In this document: piece after piece, positions 29,816 through 38,946 of the stretch
Numbering within the stretch: position 1 is the first letter of the stretch
How the letters are laid out: every line of letters starts with the position of its first letter
Origin: Affinundibacterium seohonense
Lineage (GTDB): Bacteria; Pseudomonadota; Gammaproteobacteria; Burkholderiales; Burkholderiaceae_D
DNA length: 64,000 nt
Direction of reading: 5' to 3'
NCBI RefSeq assembly: GCF_014284305.1
Contig: NZ_JACOFW010000005.1
Location: forward strand, 205,840-269,839
Made by a program: the position numbers and the translations under genes
The notes under the pieces: model-generated
Told to the model about the DNA's origin: nothing
Databases searched by the model: none
The model's input: the letters and a program-made list of their open reading frames with translations, nothing else

Positions 29816-31336
29816 TTGATCTATCAAGCACCCGGCACAGCAGGCGCCCTCATTCAGTACAAAGCCCAATATAACAACTTCATCGGTGGCCAATGGACAG
29901 CCCCCGCTAAAGGTGACTACTTTGATGTCATTACCCCCATCAGTGGCAAGGTGTACACTCAAGCAGCACGCTCCACAGCTGAAGACATCGAACTCGCCTT
30001 AGATGCCGCGCATGCTGCAGCCGATGCATGGGGTAAAACCTCACCGACCGAACGCGCCAATTTGCTCAACAAAATCGCCGATCGAATTGAGGCCAATCTA
30101 GAAGTTTTAGCCTACGCTGAAACGGTCGACAACGGCAAAGCGATACGCGAAACCTTGAATGCAGACATTCCACTAACGGTCGATCATTTTCGCTACTTTG
30201 CTGGTTGCATCCGCGCTCAAGAAGGTAGCTTGTCCGAGCTCGACGAGAACACAGTCGCTTATCACTACCACGAACCTTTAGGTGTAGTCGGCCAAATCAT
30301 TCCTTGGAATTTTCCTATCTTGATGGCGGCATGGAAACTAGCACCGGCACTCGGCGCGGGCAATTGCGTAGTTCTCAAGCCTGCTGAATCGACTCCGATC
30401 TCGCTGTTGATTTTAATGGAATTGATCGCAGATTTACTACCCGCTGGCGTGATCAACATCGTCAATGGCTATGGTCGCGAAGCGGGTATGCCTTTAGCCA
30501 GCAGCAAGCGTATCGCCAAAATCGCCTTCACAGGATCGACATCGACTGGTCGCGTGATTGCGCAGGCTGCTGCGAACAACTTGATCCCTGCGACACTGGA
30601 ATTAGGCGGTAAGTCACCGAATATTTTCTTCGCCGATATCATGGACAAAGACGATGCTTTTCTCGACAAAGCCATCGAAGGTCTCGTGCTATTTGCATTC
30701 AACCAAGGTGAAGTCTGTACTTGCCCGTCGCGCGCTTTGATCCAAGAAAGCATCTACGACAAATTCATGGAACGGGTGTTAAAACGCGTCGCTGCGATCA
30801 AGCATGCGAATCCACTCGATACCGACAGCATGATGGGCGCGCAGGCGTCGAAAGAACAATTGACGAAAATTTTGTCATACCTTGAACTCGGCAAAGAAGA
30901 AGGCGCTGAAGTCTTGGCTGGCGGCGCGCAAGCACACCTAGATGGCGATTTAGCTGGCGGCTATTATGTGCAACCGACTTTGTTCAAAGGTCACAACAAG
31001 ATGCGCATCTTCCAAGAAGAAATTTTTGGCCCGGTATTGGCCATCACAACCTTCAAAGATGAAGCCGAAGCCCTGGCCATTGCCAACGACACCTTGTATG
31101 GTTTAGGTGCAGGCGTCTGGAGTCGTAATGGCAATGTCGCTTATCGTATGGGTCGCGCAATCAAAGCTGGTCGCGTCTGGACTAACTGCTACCATGCCTA
31201 CCCTGCACATGCCGCTTTTGGTGGCTACAAGGAGTCTGGTTTAGGACGTGAAAACCATAAGATGATGCTGAACCACTATCAGCAAACCAAGAACCTGTTG
31301 GTTAGTTATAGCGAAAACAAACTAGGCTTTTTCTAA
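29816..31336 (+). CDS. exaC: NAD-dependent acetaldehyde/aldehyde dehydrogenase
   Basis: This 506-aa enzyme oxidises aldehydes, most likely acetaldehyde, to acids. I place the start at the TTG at 29816, which has AAGGAG at ideal spacing and gives the family N-terminus (M)[26 protein letters not shown]; the open frame reaches back to 29582 but covers the sigma-54 promoter. Features are [17 protein letters not shown], the NAD loop GSTSTGR, the catalytic glutamate [12 protein letters not shown], and [14 protein letters not shown] with the cysteine pair. The ExaC/AcoD group is often induced by AcoR-type proteins during growth on ethanol or acetoin. DUF779 follows. Confidence 0.92.
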   Translation: MIYQAPGTAGALIQYKAQYNNFIGGQWTAPAKGDYFDVITPISGKVYTQAARSTAEDIELALDAAHAAADAWGKTSPTERANLLNKIADRIEANLEVLAYAETVDNGKAIRETLNADIPLTVDHFRYFAGCIRAQEGSLSELDENTVAYHYHEPLGVVGQIIPWNFPILMAAWKLAPALGAGNCVVLKPAESTPISLLILMELIADLLPAGVINIVNGYGREAGMPLASSKRIAKIAFTGSTSTGRVIAQAAANNLIPATLELGGKSPNIFFADIMDKDDAFLDKAIEGLVLFAFNQGEVCTCPSRALIQESIYDKFMERVLKRVAAIKHANPLDTDSMMGAQASKEQLTKILSYLELGKEEGAEVLAGGAQAHLDGDLAGGYYVQPTLFKGHNKMRIFQEEIFGPVLAITTFKDEAEALAIANDTLYGLGAGVWSRNGNVAYRMGRAIKAGRVWTNCYHAYPAHAAFGGYKESGLGRENHKMMLNHYQQTKNLLVSYSENKLGFF

Positions 31337-31427
31337 TCAATTTTTCATTTGATATTGCTGGCACAAAATAGGCATAGCAATACAAACGAATTTGATTTGA
31401 GCTTGATTTGTAAAATGGCCATGAAGT

Positions 31428-31471
31428 GTGAATTAGTGAATCGGCCAATTCACGGTAATTCACTAATTCAC
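31428..31471. repeat. Perfect 14-bp inverted repeat between aldehyde dehydrogenase and DUF779
   Basis: GTGAATTAGTGAAT (31428-31441) is perfectly complementary to ATTCACTAATTCAC (31458-31471) with a 16-nt loop that itself contains CAATTCAC. AATTCAC/GTGAATT units recur several times through 31428-31480. No T run follows, so this is more likely a dispersed repeat or an operator than a terminator. Confidence 0.6.
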
Positions 31472-31535
31472 TAGCTCACTAATACACGCCTAATTTTCTC
31501 GATTGGTTTTTAAACTCAATGATTTGTGAGGATCT

Positions 31536-31913
31536 ATGATTGAGCGCGTCATTGCCACACCGGCAGCCCTAGAATTAATCGCACAGTTGAAAGCAGAGCA
31601 CGGCGATATCATGTTCCATCAATCTGGTGGATGTTGCGATAACAGTGCAGCCAATTGTTATTTGCCGACCGATCTGACTATTGGTGCTTATGACGTCAAA
31701 CTAGGCGAGCTAGATGGCGTGCCGTTTTATATAGGCAAACTGCAATACGACTATTGGAAACACACACAACTCATACTCGATGTCATCGACGGACAAGGTG
31801 GTACATTTTCGCTCGAAGGTTCGACAGGCAAAGCATTTCATACCCGCTCACGTCTATTTACAGAAGAAGAATGGGCGCAGATAGAAACGCAAGTCATTGC
31901 CGATCTGGCCTAA
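31536..31913 (+). CDS. DUF779 family protein linked to aldehyde dehydrogenase
   Basis: This 125-aa protein is recognisable as DUF779 by HQSGGCCDNSAANCY (residues 28-42), LGELDGVPFYIGKLQYDYWKHTQLILDV and FSLEGSTGKAFHTRSRLF. The tight cysteine cluster (Cys-Cys plus one more) suggests metal or redox chemistry, but no activity is established for the family. It is commonly found beside ExaC-type aldehyde dehydrogenases, as here, 199 bp downstream. GTGAGGA precedes the ATG. It might be a maturation or accessory protein for the dehydrogenase. Confidence 0.9.
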   Translation: MIERVIATPAALELIAQLKAEHGDIMFHQSGGCCDNSAANCYLPTDLTIGAYDVKLGELDGVPFYIGKLQYDYWKHTQLILDVIDGQGGTFSLEGSTGKAFHTRSRLFTEEEWAQIETQVIADLA

Positions 31914-31951
31914 GTAGAAATTCATCGCGCTAGCTGAATACAGTGGCATAT

Positions 31952-34105
31952 TCAGGGGGCATCCGCCGTATACCCAGAAGCCATCACCAAAGGAATATCA
32001 AAGCCTGCATCCGCATGGATGGCTGATTGCCAAGGACGATGCGAACTGGTCAAAAATAAACTAGTTGCCTCGACGCTCAATGGTTTGGCGAATAAATAGC
32101 CTTGCAAAAGATCACAACCAAGATGACGTAATTGCGTCAATTGTTCTTTGGTCTCGACCCCCTCAGCAACAATCTCCAAACCCAGCTTTTTCGCCAAGCC
32201 TATCGCTGTGGCACAAATTTCTAATCCCTTGCCACCCGTGTCCATATCCCAGACAAAGCTACGATCCAGTTTGAAGGCATTAACCGGAAGTATGCGCAGA
32301 TATCCCAACGACGAATAACCGGTACCAAAATCATCAATAGACAAGCGGATTCCCAGCTTCTGTAATGCGCCGAGTCGCTCAATGGCGCGCTCAGGATCTC
32401 GCATCAACACAGATTCCGTGATCTCAAGTTCGATATCACCACCACAGAGTCGGTGACGTTGCAGCGCACTGGTGACCGTCTCTTCTAAATCCGACACGAG
32501 TAATTGCTGCGCTGACAAATTGATCGCGACCCGCACGTCAGTAAAACCCATCGCCCGCCAATTCGATAACTGTTCACACGATGCATCAATCACCCAGGCA
32601 CCAATCGATGCAATGATGCCCATCGTCTCTGCGAGTTGAATAAATTTATCCGGCATAACCAAACCATATAATGGATGCTGCCAGCGGATTAAGGCTTCAA
32701 GGCAGACCGTGTTGCCGCTTGTGGCTGATACTTGTGGTTGATAGCAAAGAAAAAATTCTCGATTCGCCAATGCTTCTTTCAGGGCACTTTCAAAGGCGAT
32801 GCGTTCTTGCATAGTATCTTTAAGCGAGGGATGATAAAACCGAAGCTTACCGATCCCATCACTTTTTGCATCATGCAGTGCCAACTCGGCAGCAGACAGC
32901 AAATCCTCGTTCGCACTGATATTATCGGGAAATACCGCAGCACCGACACTTGATGTGATGCTCAACAAACTGTCACTCACGTAAAATGGTGAAGCCAACG
33001 CACCGGCAAGTTTTTCATAAACCAAAGTAACGCAACGCTCGGTTTTTAAGCCGCTTGCAGCGACCAGAAATCTGCCACTGCCAAGCCGGGCGACAATATC
33101 GCTATCGCGCACATTCGTCTGAAGTCGCTGTGCCACTTCGATCAGCAATTGATCACCAGCCTGATAGCCACGCGTACCGTTGACGATGCCGAGTTGATCG
33201 ACATCGAAAATGAATATACCGAGCTTAGTCTGACTTTGCAGATTGAGCTCTAACAGCGCATCTAAGCTAAGTAAAGCACCAGCACGATTGGGCAAACCAG
33301 TTAACAAATCGCTGTTGAGTACGTGTTCAAATCGTTGATTATCAATTTTACGATGCTCAATTTCATGTTGCAATTCGCTATAAATCTGTAACTCTTCAAT
33401 ACGGCGGTTCGATACATCTTTACCCACCAAGGCCGAGAAAGACACCGCTAAAAATAAAAAACCAAAGCCGCCCAGATAAGGTAGTTTTATTACACCAGAA
33501 TCGGACAAACCCGCCAACAAACCTGCAACCAACATCAAGCCCAACGCGATCCAAAACAAACGACTGGTCCGCTTCTCTCCTAAACGCGTGATCCTGATAG
33601 AAAAGAGCATTATGTAAACTAACAAAGCCAAAGACATCAGACGCATCGCACGAAACACGACAGTGGGCTCGCCAGAAAAGATCCACACCTGTTCGCCCCA
33701 AGGGAGGGTTATCAATCCATCTTGAAACACCGATTCAAATCGAAATCCATACTCGCTGAAATAGTTAAATGTGATCACACATCCAGCGAAACCAGCAACG
33801 ATGTAGGCGTGACGAAACGAGCTGGGTTTATCCTCTAAAGAGGCGACCAAATACCAGGTCAAAGGGATCAATAACACGGAAAAAATATTGACCCATTTGT
33901 GCGTCAACATCGCTACAGAAAAATTGCTGGCGGTCAACTGCAAACCACAGGTCAGCTGAAACAAAGCAAAACATAAACACAGAGCGGAAAAGGTCAAGCA
34001 GGTTTTGGCGTAGGTGCTGCCACGCGCCATGATCGCCGCTTGAAATGCACCTAATGCAAACACTCCCACCGAAATAAAATACAGGGTTGCAACAGGCGTG
34101 TTCAT
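31952..34105 (-). CDS. Membrane cyclic-di-GMP phosphodiesterase (degenerate GGDEF plus EAL)
   Basis: This 717-aa protein has about seven N-terminal membrane helices (residues 5-235), a short coiled linker, a GGDEF-type domain (about 255-420) and an EAL domain (about 435-685). The GGDEF active-site motif is replaced by GSGRF (in ARLGSGRFLV), so cyclase activity is very unlikely; the domain may bind GTP as a sensor. The EAL domain keeps its catalytic residues: CLEALIRW, INLSAQQL, LEITESVL, IDDFGTGYSS, FKLDRSFV, AEGVET and LLQGYLF. It therefore probably hydrolyses c-di-GMP. It is monocistronic. Confidence 0.9.
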   Translation of the reverse strand: MNTPVATLYFISVGVFALGAFQAAIMARGSTYAKTCLTFSALCLCFALFQLTCGLQLTASNFSVAMLTHKWVNIFSVLLIPLTWYLVASLEDKPSSFRHAYIVAGFAGCVITFNYFSEYGFRFESVFQDGLITLPWGEQVWIFSGEPTVVFRAMRLMSLALLVYIMLFSIRITRLGEKRTSRLFWIALGLMLVAGLLAGLSDSGVIKLPYLGGFGFLFLAVSFSALVGKDVSNRRIEELQIYSELQHEIEHRKIDNQRFEHVLNSDLLTGLPNRAGALLSLDALLELNLQSQTKLGIFIFDVDQLGIVNGTRGYQAGDQLLIEVAQRLQTNVRDSDIVARLGSGRFLVAASGLKTERCVTLVYEKLAGALASPFYVSDSLLSITSSVGAAVFPDNISANEDLLSAAELALHDAKSDGIGKLRFYHPSLKDTMQERIAFESALKEALANREFFLCYQPQVSATSGNTVCLEALIRWQHPLYGLVMPDKFIQLAETMGIIASIGAWVIDASCEQLSNWRAMGFTDVRVAINLSAQQLLVSDLEETVTSALQRHRLCGGDIELEITESVLMRDPERAIERLGALQKLGIRLSIDDFGTGYSSLGYLRILPVNAFKLDRSFVWDMDTGGKGLEICATAIGLAKKLGLEIVAEGVETKEQLTQLRHLGCDLLQGYLFAKPLSVEATSLFLTSSHRPWQSAIHADAGFDIPLVMASGYTADAP

Positions 34106-34323
34106 TTCTACTTTCTTAATTAAATGACGGAAAATGCGGCAAGCAAGCCAGGTTCATCGCTTATCTCTATTGTGGAGAACAACCGAGCATGGGTGATTTA
34201 AATATATTTAATTATACTTCGATGATTTCCATAAGGCAATGATTGGTATGACCAATTTGAATACATGGTTTGAAATATAGAAGGAGTAACTTTTGAGGTG
34301 GTCTTTACAGACCGAATTGACAA

Positions 34324-34357
34324 TGTTTGATACAGATAGAAAGATCTGCATCAAACA
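34324..34357 (-). terminator. Hairpin behind the adenosine deaminase-like gene
   Basis: The arms 34324-34337 and 34344-34357 pair at 13 of 14 positions with a 6-nt loop, 11 bp past the stop at 34369. The T run is missing, so it may act as a 3' stabilising hairpin or a weak terminator. Confidence 0.55.
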
Positions 34358-34368
34358 TCAGACTAGAC

Positions 34369-35895
34369 TCATCGCGCATTCGCTGACAGGGCCAATTTCG
34401 CTGCGGCGGCTTCAAAACGACTAAACCGTTGATCGAGTTGACGCAATTGTTGCGTCTTCTCAGTTGGACTCAAGAAGGAATAATGGATGCTGTTATAAAC
34501 CGTTTGTTTCAGCACGCTATAGGAAGGCTGGTAACGGCTAGTGAAGAGAAAATATTCGTGGCTTAAATTATTTCTCGACACCGCTGCATCATCACTACTA
34601 ATCACAATCGGCACTTGATGACGCAGATACATCGTCACAGGATGTGCTTGTGCCTGCAAACCCAAGATAAAAGCATTGCTACTCAGATTGATTTCTACCG
34701 CAACTTTGCGTCGCTTCAAATCTGCTAACAATTCGTCTGCTTGCTGCTCATGCATGATGTCGACACCGTGTCCGATTCGTTCTGCTCCTGCAATATGTAC
34801 TGCGCCGCGAATATGATCCTGTAAGTGTTCAGGCGCAACCAGGCCAAGCTTTAATTCACCTGCATGCATTGCCAAACGCACTTGCGGAAAACGCTGCTTT
34901 AAGTAGGCAAACATCTGCATGTGCAAAGTGTAATCACGCAAGGCAACCACACCATGCTCTGGACCGACGATATTCACGCCGACAATCAAAGGATTTGACT
35001 GACTTGCCGCGAAGGCTGCAAACAAACCAGAGAAGACTTTTGATGGCGCACTGTTGCGCGAAACATAGGTCTGAAAACGCAAAGTAAATTCTGCATCGTC
35101 AATATCCGCAGCATCTGCCGTCAACTCTTTAACGAAACTCTGAATCTTATTTTGCGCAGCAGGATCTTGTGCCAGAAAATCAGCGTACTGTGCGAATGCA
35201 TTTTGCATTTCACTTACGCTAGATTGGGAATGCAAGGCATCAATTTTACTGGCGAACTCAGGATGATCTGTGGCCGGTGCACTTTTCAACATGGTTTCAA
35301 GATATTGCTGGTTTTCCGCTTTCGCCTGCTGTTTGAGTATCTTCAATCCCAAATTAGTCGAGTATTTTGAGATGCCAGAAAAATAACCAAAGGTATTAAA
35401 GAAATGTTGATCAGGCGCTGGCTGCGGATGTACCTGATGCTCATAATCTTGCACCGACCATGCCGAGATTAACTCACGATAGAAGTTCGGATCTTTACGA
35501 ATTGCCTCAGCACTTAAACAAGACTTACTAGCTGCTGTGATCTGTGCTAGGCGCGATTCGACCTTAAATTTTTCTAGCTTATTTGCGGCATCACTTTCAC
35601 GGTAAATGCAAAAGCCATGTTGCCCCACCCAGTCAAGATACGTTTCGGCATACACCGATCCTGAATAGTGATGATGGATGTCACCACCTTTCGGCAACAT
35701 CGTCATCAACATCGTTAGCTCTGCCAGTCGTGGCTGCGCGCTATTTGTCGATCTAATTAATTGCGTGTAGTACTGGCTGGTCGCATTCAAATTCTGCTTC
35801 TGTTTGCTTGGAGATATTTTCTCCTCTGATGACATTGCACCGATAGAATTAAGCGCGAGCGAACTAAGACAGACCGCAAGGATGACTTTTTTCAT
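34369..35895 (-). CDS. Secreted adenosine deaminase-like (ADGF-type) enzyme
   Basis: This 508-aa protein starts at the ATG at 35895 and has a signal peptide (residues 1-20, ...LALNSIGA). The metallo-deaminase barrel is complete: MLPKGGDIHHHYSGS puts the HxH zinc ligands at H74 and H76, then RLAMHAGE, AERIGHGVDI, EINLSSNAFILG and IVISSDDAAVSRN. The length (about 500 aa against 330-350 for cytosolic enzymes) and secretion resemble the adenosine deaminase growth factor type. It would convert adenosine to inosine outside the cytoplasm. It is the last of three genes with the nuclease and nucleotidase (33-bp and 61-bp gaps). Confidence 0.87.
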   Translation of the reverse strand: MKKVILAVCLSSLALNSIGAMSSEEKISPSKQKQNLNATSQYYTQLIRSTNSAQPRLAELTMLMTMLPKGGDIHHHYSGSVYAETYLDWVGQHGFCIYRESDAANKLEKFKVESRLAQITAASKSCLSAEAIRKDPNFYRELISAWSVQDYEHQVHPQPAPDQHFFNTFGYFSGISKYSTNLGLKILKQQAKAENQQYLETMLKSAPATDHPEFASKIDALHSQSSVSEMQNAFAQYADFLAQDPAAQNKIQSFVKELTADAADIDDAEFTLRFQTYVSRNSAPSKVFSGLFAAFAASQSNPLIVGVNIVGPEHGVVALRDYTLHMQMFAYLKQRFPQVRLAMHAGELKLGLVAPEHLQDHIRGAVHIAGAERIGHGVDIMHEQQADELLADLKRRKVAVEINLSSNAFILGLQAQAHPVTMYLRHQVPIVISSDDAAVSRNNLSHEYFLFTSRYQPSYSVLKQTVYNSIHYSFLSPTEKTQQLRQLDQRFSRFEAAAAKLALSANAR

Positions 35896-35928
35896 GATGT
35901 ATTTCACTCTCTGATTTGCCGTTCTGTA

Positions 35929-36972
35929 TTAAGGCCAAATGCTCTTTAACAAAGCAGCGAGCCGATGCCCAGCGACGGCTAACTGTTTACGCGTGACTTC
36001 CGTGCTTTCCTGAATATAGTTAGGAGGCAATTTCGAATACCAATTCGCGTATTCCACACCACGTCGATTCGTCACTTTAACTTTATCGACGATCGCAATA
36101 TTGGTATAAGCTGATTTCGCCAAGTACAACCCTTCGGTTGCCCACTGTTCAGGCCAGCTAACCGGGTCGCCCTTATTCGCAGCATGCGCAGTCTGTGCGG
36201 AGATCAACTTATCCGTTAGTTCGGATACCGACTTGACACCCAAATCACGCATCACATTTTCCACCACCGTGACATCCCAATATAAATGCAGCGGCTTACC
36301 AACACGCGCAGCGTTTCCATTCGATGCTTCGGGCTTAAAATTTTTCAAATCACGGGCGGTCCAAGTTGCCTGATCTTCGATCAACAAATTATTTCCACCT
36401 TGGACATCAAATACATTCACACCGTCGACTTGTGCTTGCGTGGCTGGTGTGATGAATTGATTATCTTGGTTCAAATAGATCGCGCCGACATGCAAAGGCT
36501 GATGAATATCGCCAAGCAAATGCGCGATCATCAATAAAGCCTGACGCGGCGTGAACCGATGCGGATTGGTTTTCTCGTTGTCATTGCCTTGCAAAACCGC
36601 AATTGCTTGCTTCAAGGTTTGTACGATGTCGTGATCAGTGGTGCCAACTCCGCCAGCGACATAAGATTTATTGTCGACAGGAGTATTCGTGTAGTGGTAG
36701 GCAGCGTGCGCAGGATTTTGAATCGTGAATGCGATCATTTCGGAAGTTTGTGGACCACAAAACGTCCCTTTGGCGCAATCAGCCCAAATGGAGATCGATT
36801 GCAAACTCTCACCTGGTTGTAACAAAGCCTTCACACGCGCACCTGCATTAGTTCCGATCAACAAACGGTCTGCAATTGCGCCGATCGTTTTATGCCCTTC
36901 ATCCCCTGATGCTTGCGCATTCAAGGATAACAAGGCTGCGCACAAAACCAAACCAAACTTTAACTTCTTCAT
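35929..36972 (-). CDS. Secreted S1/P1-type nuclease
   Basis: This 347-aa protein has a signal peptide (1-21, ...LNAQA). It is a zinc-dependent single-strand nuclease/3'-nucleotidase by homology: DEGHKTIGAIADRLL near the N-terminus, AYHYTNTP, LMIAHLLGDIHQPLHVG (HxxxD and HxxxH ligands), NVFDVQGGNNLLI and PLHLYWD. The mature N-terminus should begin with the zinc-liganding Trp-Gly, but here it reads Ser22-Gly-Asp-Glu-Gly-His27, so the Trp is replaced. It sits between the 5'-nucleotidase and the adenosine deaminase-like gene, so nucleic acids outside the cytoplasm are the probable substrate. Confidence 0.9.
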   Translation of the reverse strand: MKKLKFGLVLCAALLSLNAQASGDEGHKTIGAIADRLLIGTNAGARVKALLQPGESLQSISIWADCAKGTFCGPQTSEMIAFTIQNPAHAAYHYTNTPVDNKSYVAGGVGTTDHDIVQTLKQAIAVLQGNDNEKTNPHRFTPRQALLMIAHLLGDIHQPLHVGAIYLNQDNQFITPATQAQVDGVNVFDVQGGNNLLIEDQATWTARDLKNFKPEASNGNAARVGKPLHLYWDVTVVENVMRDLGVKSVSELTDKLISAQTAHAANKGDPVSWPEQWATEGLYLAKSAYTNIAIVDKVKVTNRRGVEYANWYSKLPPNYIQESTEVTRKQLAVAGHRLAALLKSIWP

Positions 36973-37033
36973 GATTAACACTTTCTCGGTGTAATTAGGA
37001 CGCTTCGACGACCAGATACGTTCAACTGACTAA

Positions 37034-38746
37034 TTAATTAATACGCTTTACACGTCCAACTGGTTTATCGCTGCCGACAGGTGTCCCCGCTTGATCACGT
37101 GTTTTGATATACGACATAAACACATCGATATCTTTAATGCCGGTATCAATCACGTTTTTCCCTTGCAAGAACATCGCGACGCGATCACCGCCACCTGCAA
37201 TAAAATTATTCGCAACGATACGATATTCACGCTGATCATCCAGTGCGACGCCATTCAATTTAACGCTATCAGGAATGACACGCTCGCCAACTTTACGTTT
37301 GGCATCCCAGGTATAAGTAAACCCATCCGAAACCTGCAGGACATTTCTACCATCTTGTGATTCCTCATTTAACCAGACCTGCTGCTCAAGCAAGCCGCGA
37401 ATTTGTGCGCCAGTCAAACTCATCATCACTAAGGTATTCCCAAACGGGAGCACAGTCGCATTTTGTCCATAAGTGCTGATATTTCCAGCCAAGGTTTCCA
37501 GATTGCCACGTATGCCTTTATTGTTCATGAACGCAATCTGCGCCCCCATATCTTTGACGGCAGCAAGCTGGGCATCCGCGACCACATTACCTAATGCTGA
37601 TTCGCCCGCTTCATTCATCTGGCGTGTAATTACCGGCACAGCAAGTCGCGCAATGGGTTGGGAGATAATGCTCTTGCTACCTTCGCGTGCCTTATGCAAT
37701 AAACTAGTTAGGCCTTCTGGTGCAGGCGCAGTACCTGGCTCCATCAACATATTCTGTGCTTCGATATCGGTCACTTGATGTGTAGCACCGTCCAACTTCA
37801 GGGAGATGCGTGTTAAGAGATGTCCATACATCTGCGCTTGAGTCACAGTGCGGCCTTCAACTTTACAGACAAAACCTGTATGACTATGACCACTCACAAT
37901 TAGTTTAATGGCGGGATCCAGTCGTTTCACAATATTCACAATCGGACCTTTTAATTGGGAACATGCGGGCTGATCAAAGGCTTCCGTTGTTGTGCCACCT
38001 TCATGAATCAACACCACAAAAACTTTCACGCCCATTTCTTTCAGCGCTGGAATCGTACGATTGATACCTTCCGCCTCATCGATGAAACTTAAATCCTTTA
38101 CTTTGTCGCCGGCCACCATCAATGGCGTGTCACGTAATACTGCGCCGATAAAAGCAATCTTGACGCCCTTCACCTCTTCAACGTGATAAGCAGGAAAAAA
38201 TGGTTTCTGACTTTGCTTATCCAAAACATTTGAAGCGATGTAAGAAAATTGTGTACCAGGAAATCGGCCATCGAACTTGCACGCACGATCTGGACGCGGT
38301 GAATCGCAACCGCCATGAATTTGTCGTTGCAATTCTTGCAGACCATGATCAAATTCATGATTACCTAAAGCACTCACACGCAACCCCATACGGCCTAAAG
38401 CATGCAAGGTTGGTTCATCGGCGAACAAGGACGAAATCGCTGGACTAGCACCAATCAAATCACCGCCACCGACAAAAATTAAATCTTTATCTTCTTTACG
38501 CCAAGCCGCTAAATTGGCACCCAAGGTCTCAATGCCACCACCAACAATCGTCTTGGAAACAGGATCTGCGCGGCGGGTAAAACTAAATTTTTCTTGTTCA
38601 AGATGTCCATGAAAATCATTGATCGCGACCAGATTCAACATGATCGGTTCAGTCTTCGGTGTGGCACATGCTAGCAGGCCACAAGACAAGATTAGAGTAA
38701 GTGCGGTTCGCGCAGACGGGAACCAGGTGTAGTGTGGTAGTTGCAT
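37034..38746 (-). CDS. 5'-nucleotidase/UshA-family lipoprotein
   Basis: This 570-aa protein starts at the ATG at 38746, preceded by GAGGCG. It has a lipoprotein signal ending LLAC, with lipidation at Cys27. The metallophosphatase domain has all its blocks: NDFHGHL, GGGDLIGASP, ALGNHEFDHG, VLIHEGG and VSGHSHTGF. The C-terminal nucleotide-binding domain has ALGNVVADAQL, TVLPFGNTLVMMSLTGAQI and NNFIAGGGD. It would dephosphorylate nucleotides, or cyclic 2',3'-nucleotides, in the periplasm. It heads the nucleotidase-nuclease-deaminase run and follows the receptor gene, from which a terminator partly isolates it. Confidence 0.92.
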   Translation of the reverse strand: MQLPHYTWFPSARTALTLILSCGLLACATPKTEPIMLNLVAINDFHGHLEQEKFSFTRRADPVSKTIVGGGIETLGANLAAWRKEDKDLIFVGGGDLIGASPAISSLFADEPTLHALGRMGLRVSALGNHEFDHGLQELQRQIHGGCDSPRPDRACKFDGRFPGTQFSYIASNVLDKQSQKPFFPAYHVEEVKGVKIAFIGAVLRDTPLMVAGDKVKDLSFIDEAEGINRTIPALKEMGVKVFVVLIHEGGTTTEAFDQPACSQLKGPIVNIVKRLDPAIKLIVSGHSHTGFVCKVEGRTVTQAQMYGHLLTRISLKLDGATHQVTDIEAQNMLMEPGTAPAPEGLTSLLHKAREGSKSIISQPIARLAVPVITRQMNEAGESALGNVVADAQLAAVKDMGAQIAFMNNKGIRGNLETLAGNISTYGQNATVLPFGNTLVMMSLTGAQIRGLLEQQVWLNEESQDGRNVLQVSDGFTYTWDAKRKVGERVIPDSVKLNGVALDDQREYRIVANNFIAGGGDRVAMFLQGKNVIDTGIKDIDVFMSYIKTRDQAGTPVGSDKPVGRVKRIN

Positions 38747-38897
38747 AATTTTTCGCCTCACAGACGCTCTTATTTGTGTCTTGTTAGTGGCAAGAAGTCT
38801 GCGCATAAATTCGCAGACTCCAAACACCTATCATCAGTGGCCATCAAGGGTGATACATATTTAAAAAATCAAGAAGTCCAACTCACTTTAGCAAATA

Positions 38898-38929
38898 AAA
38901 AACGGTCGGTGTCGCCACCAACCGTTTTT
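38898..38929 (-). terminator. Terminator between TonB receptor and 5'-nucleotidase genes
   Basis: The arms 38898-38911 and 38916-38929 form a 14-bp stem with one wobble pair and a TCGC loop, ending in a T tract on the minus strand. It lies 18 bp past the receptor stop and would reduce read-through into the nucleotidase. Confidence 0.85.
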
Positions 38930-38946
38930 AGAATGCGCATCAGTGA

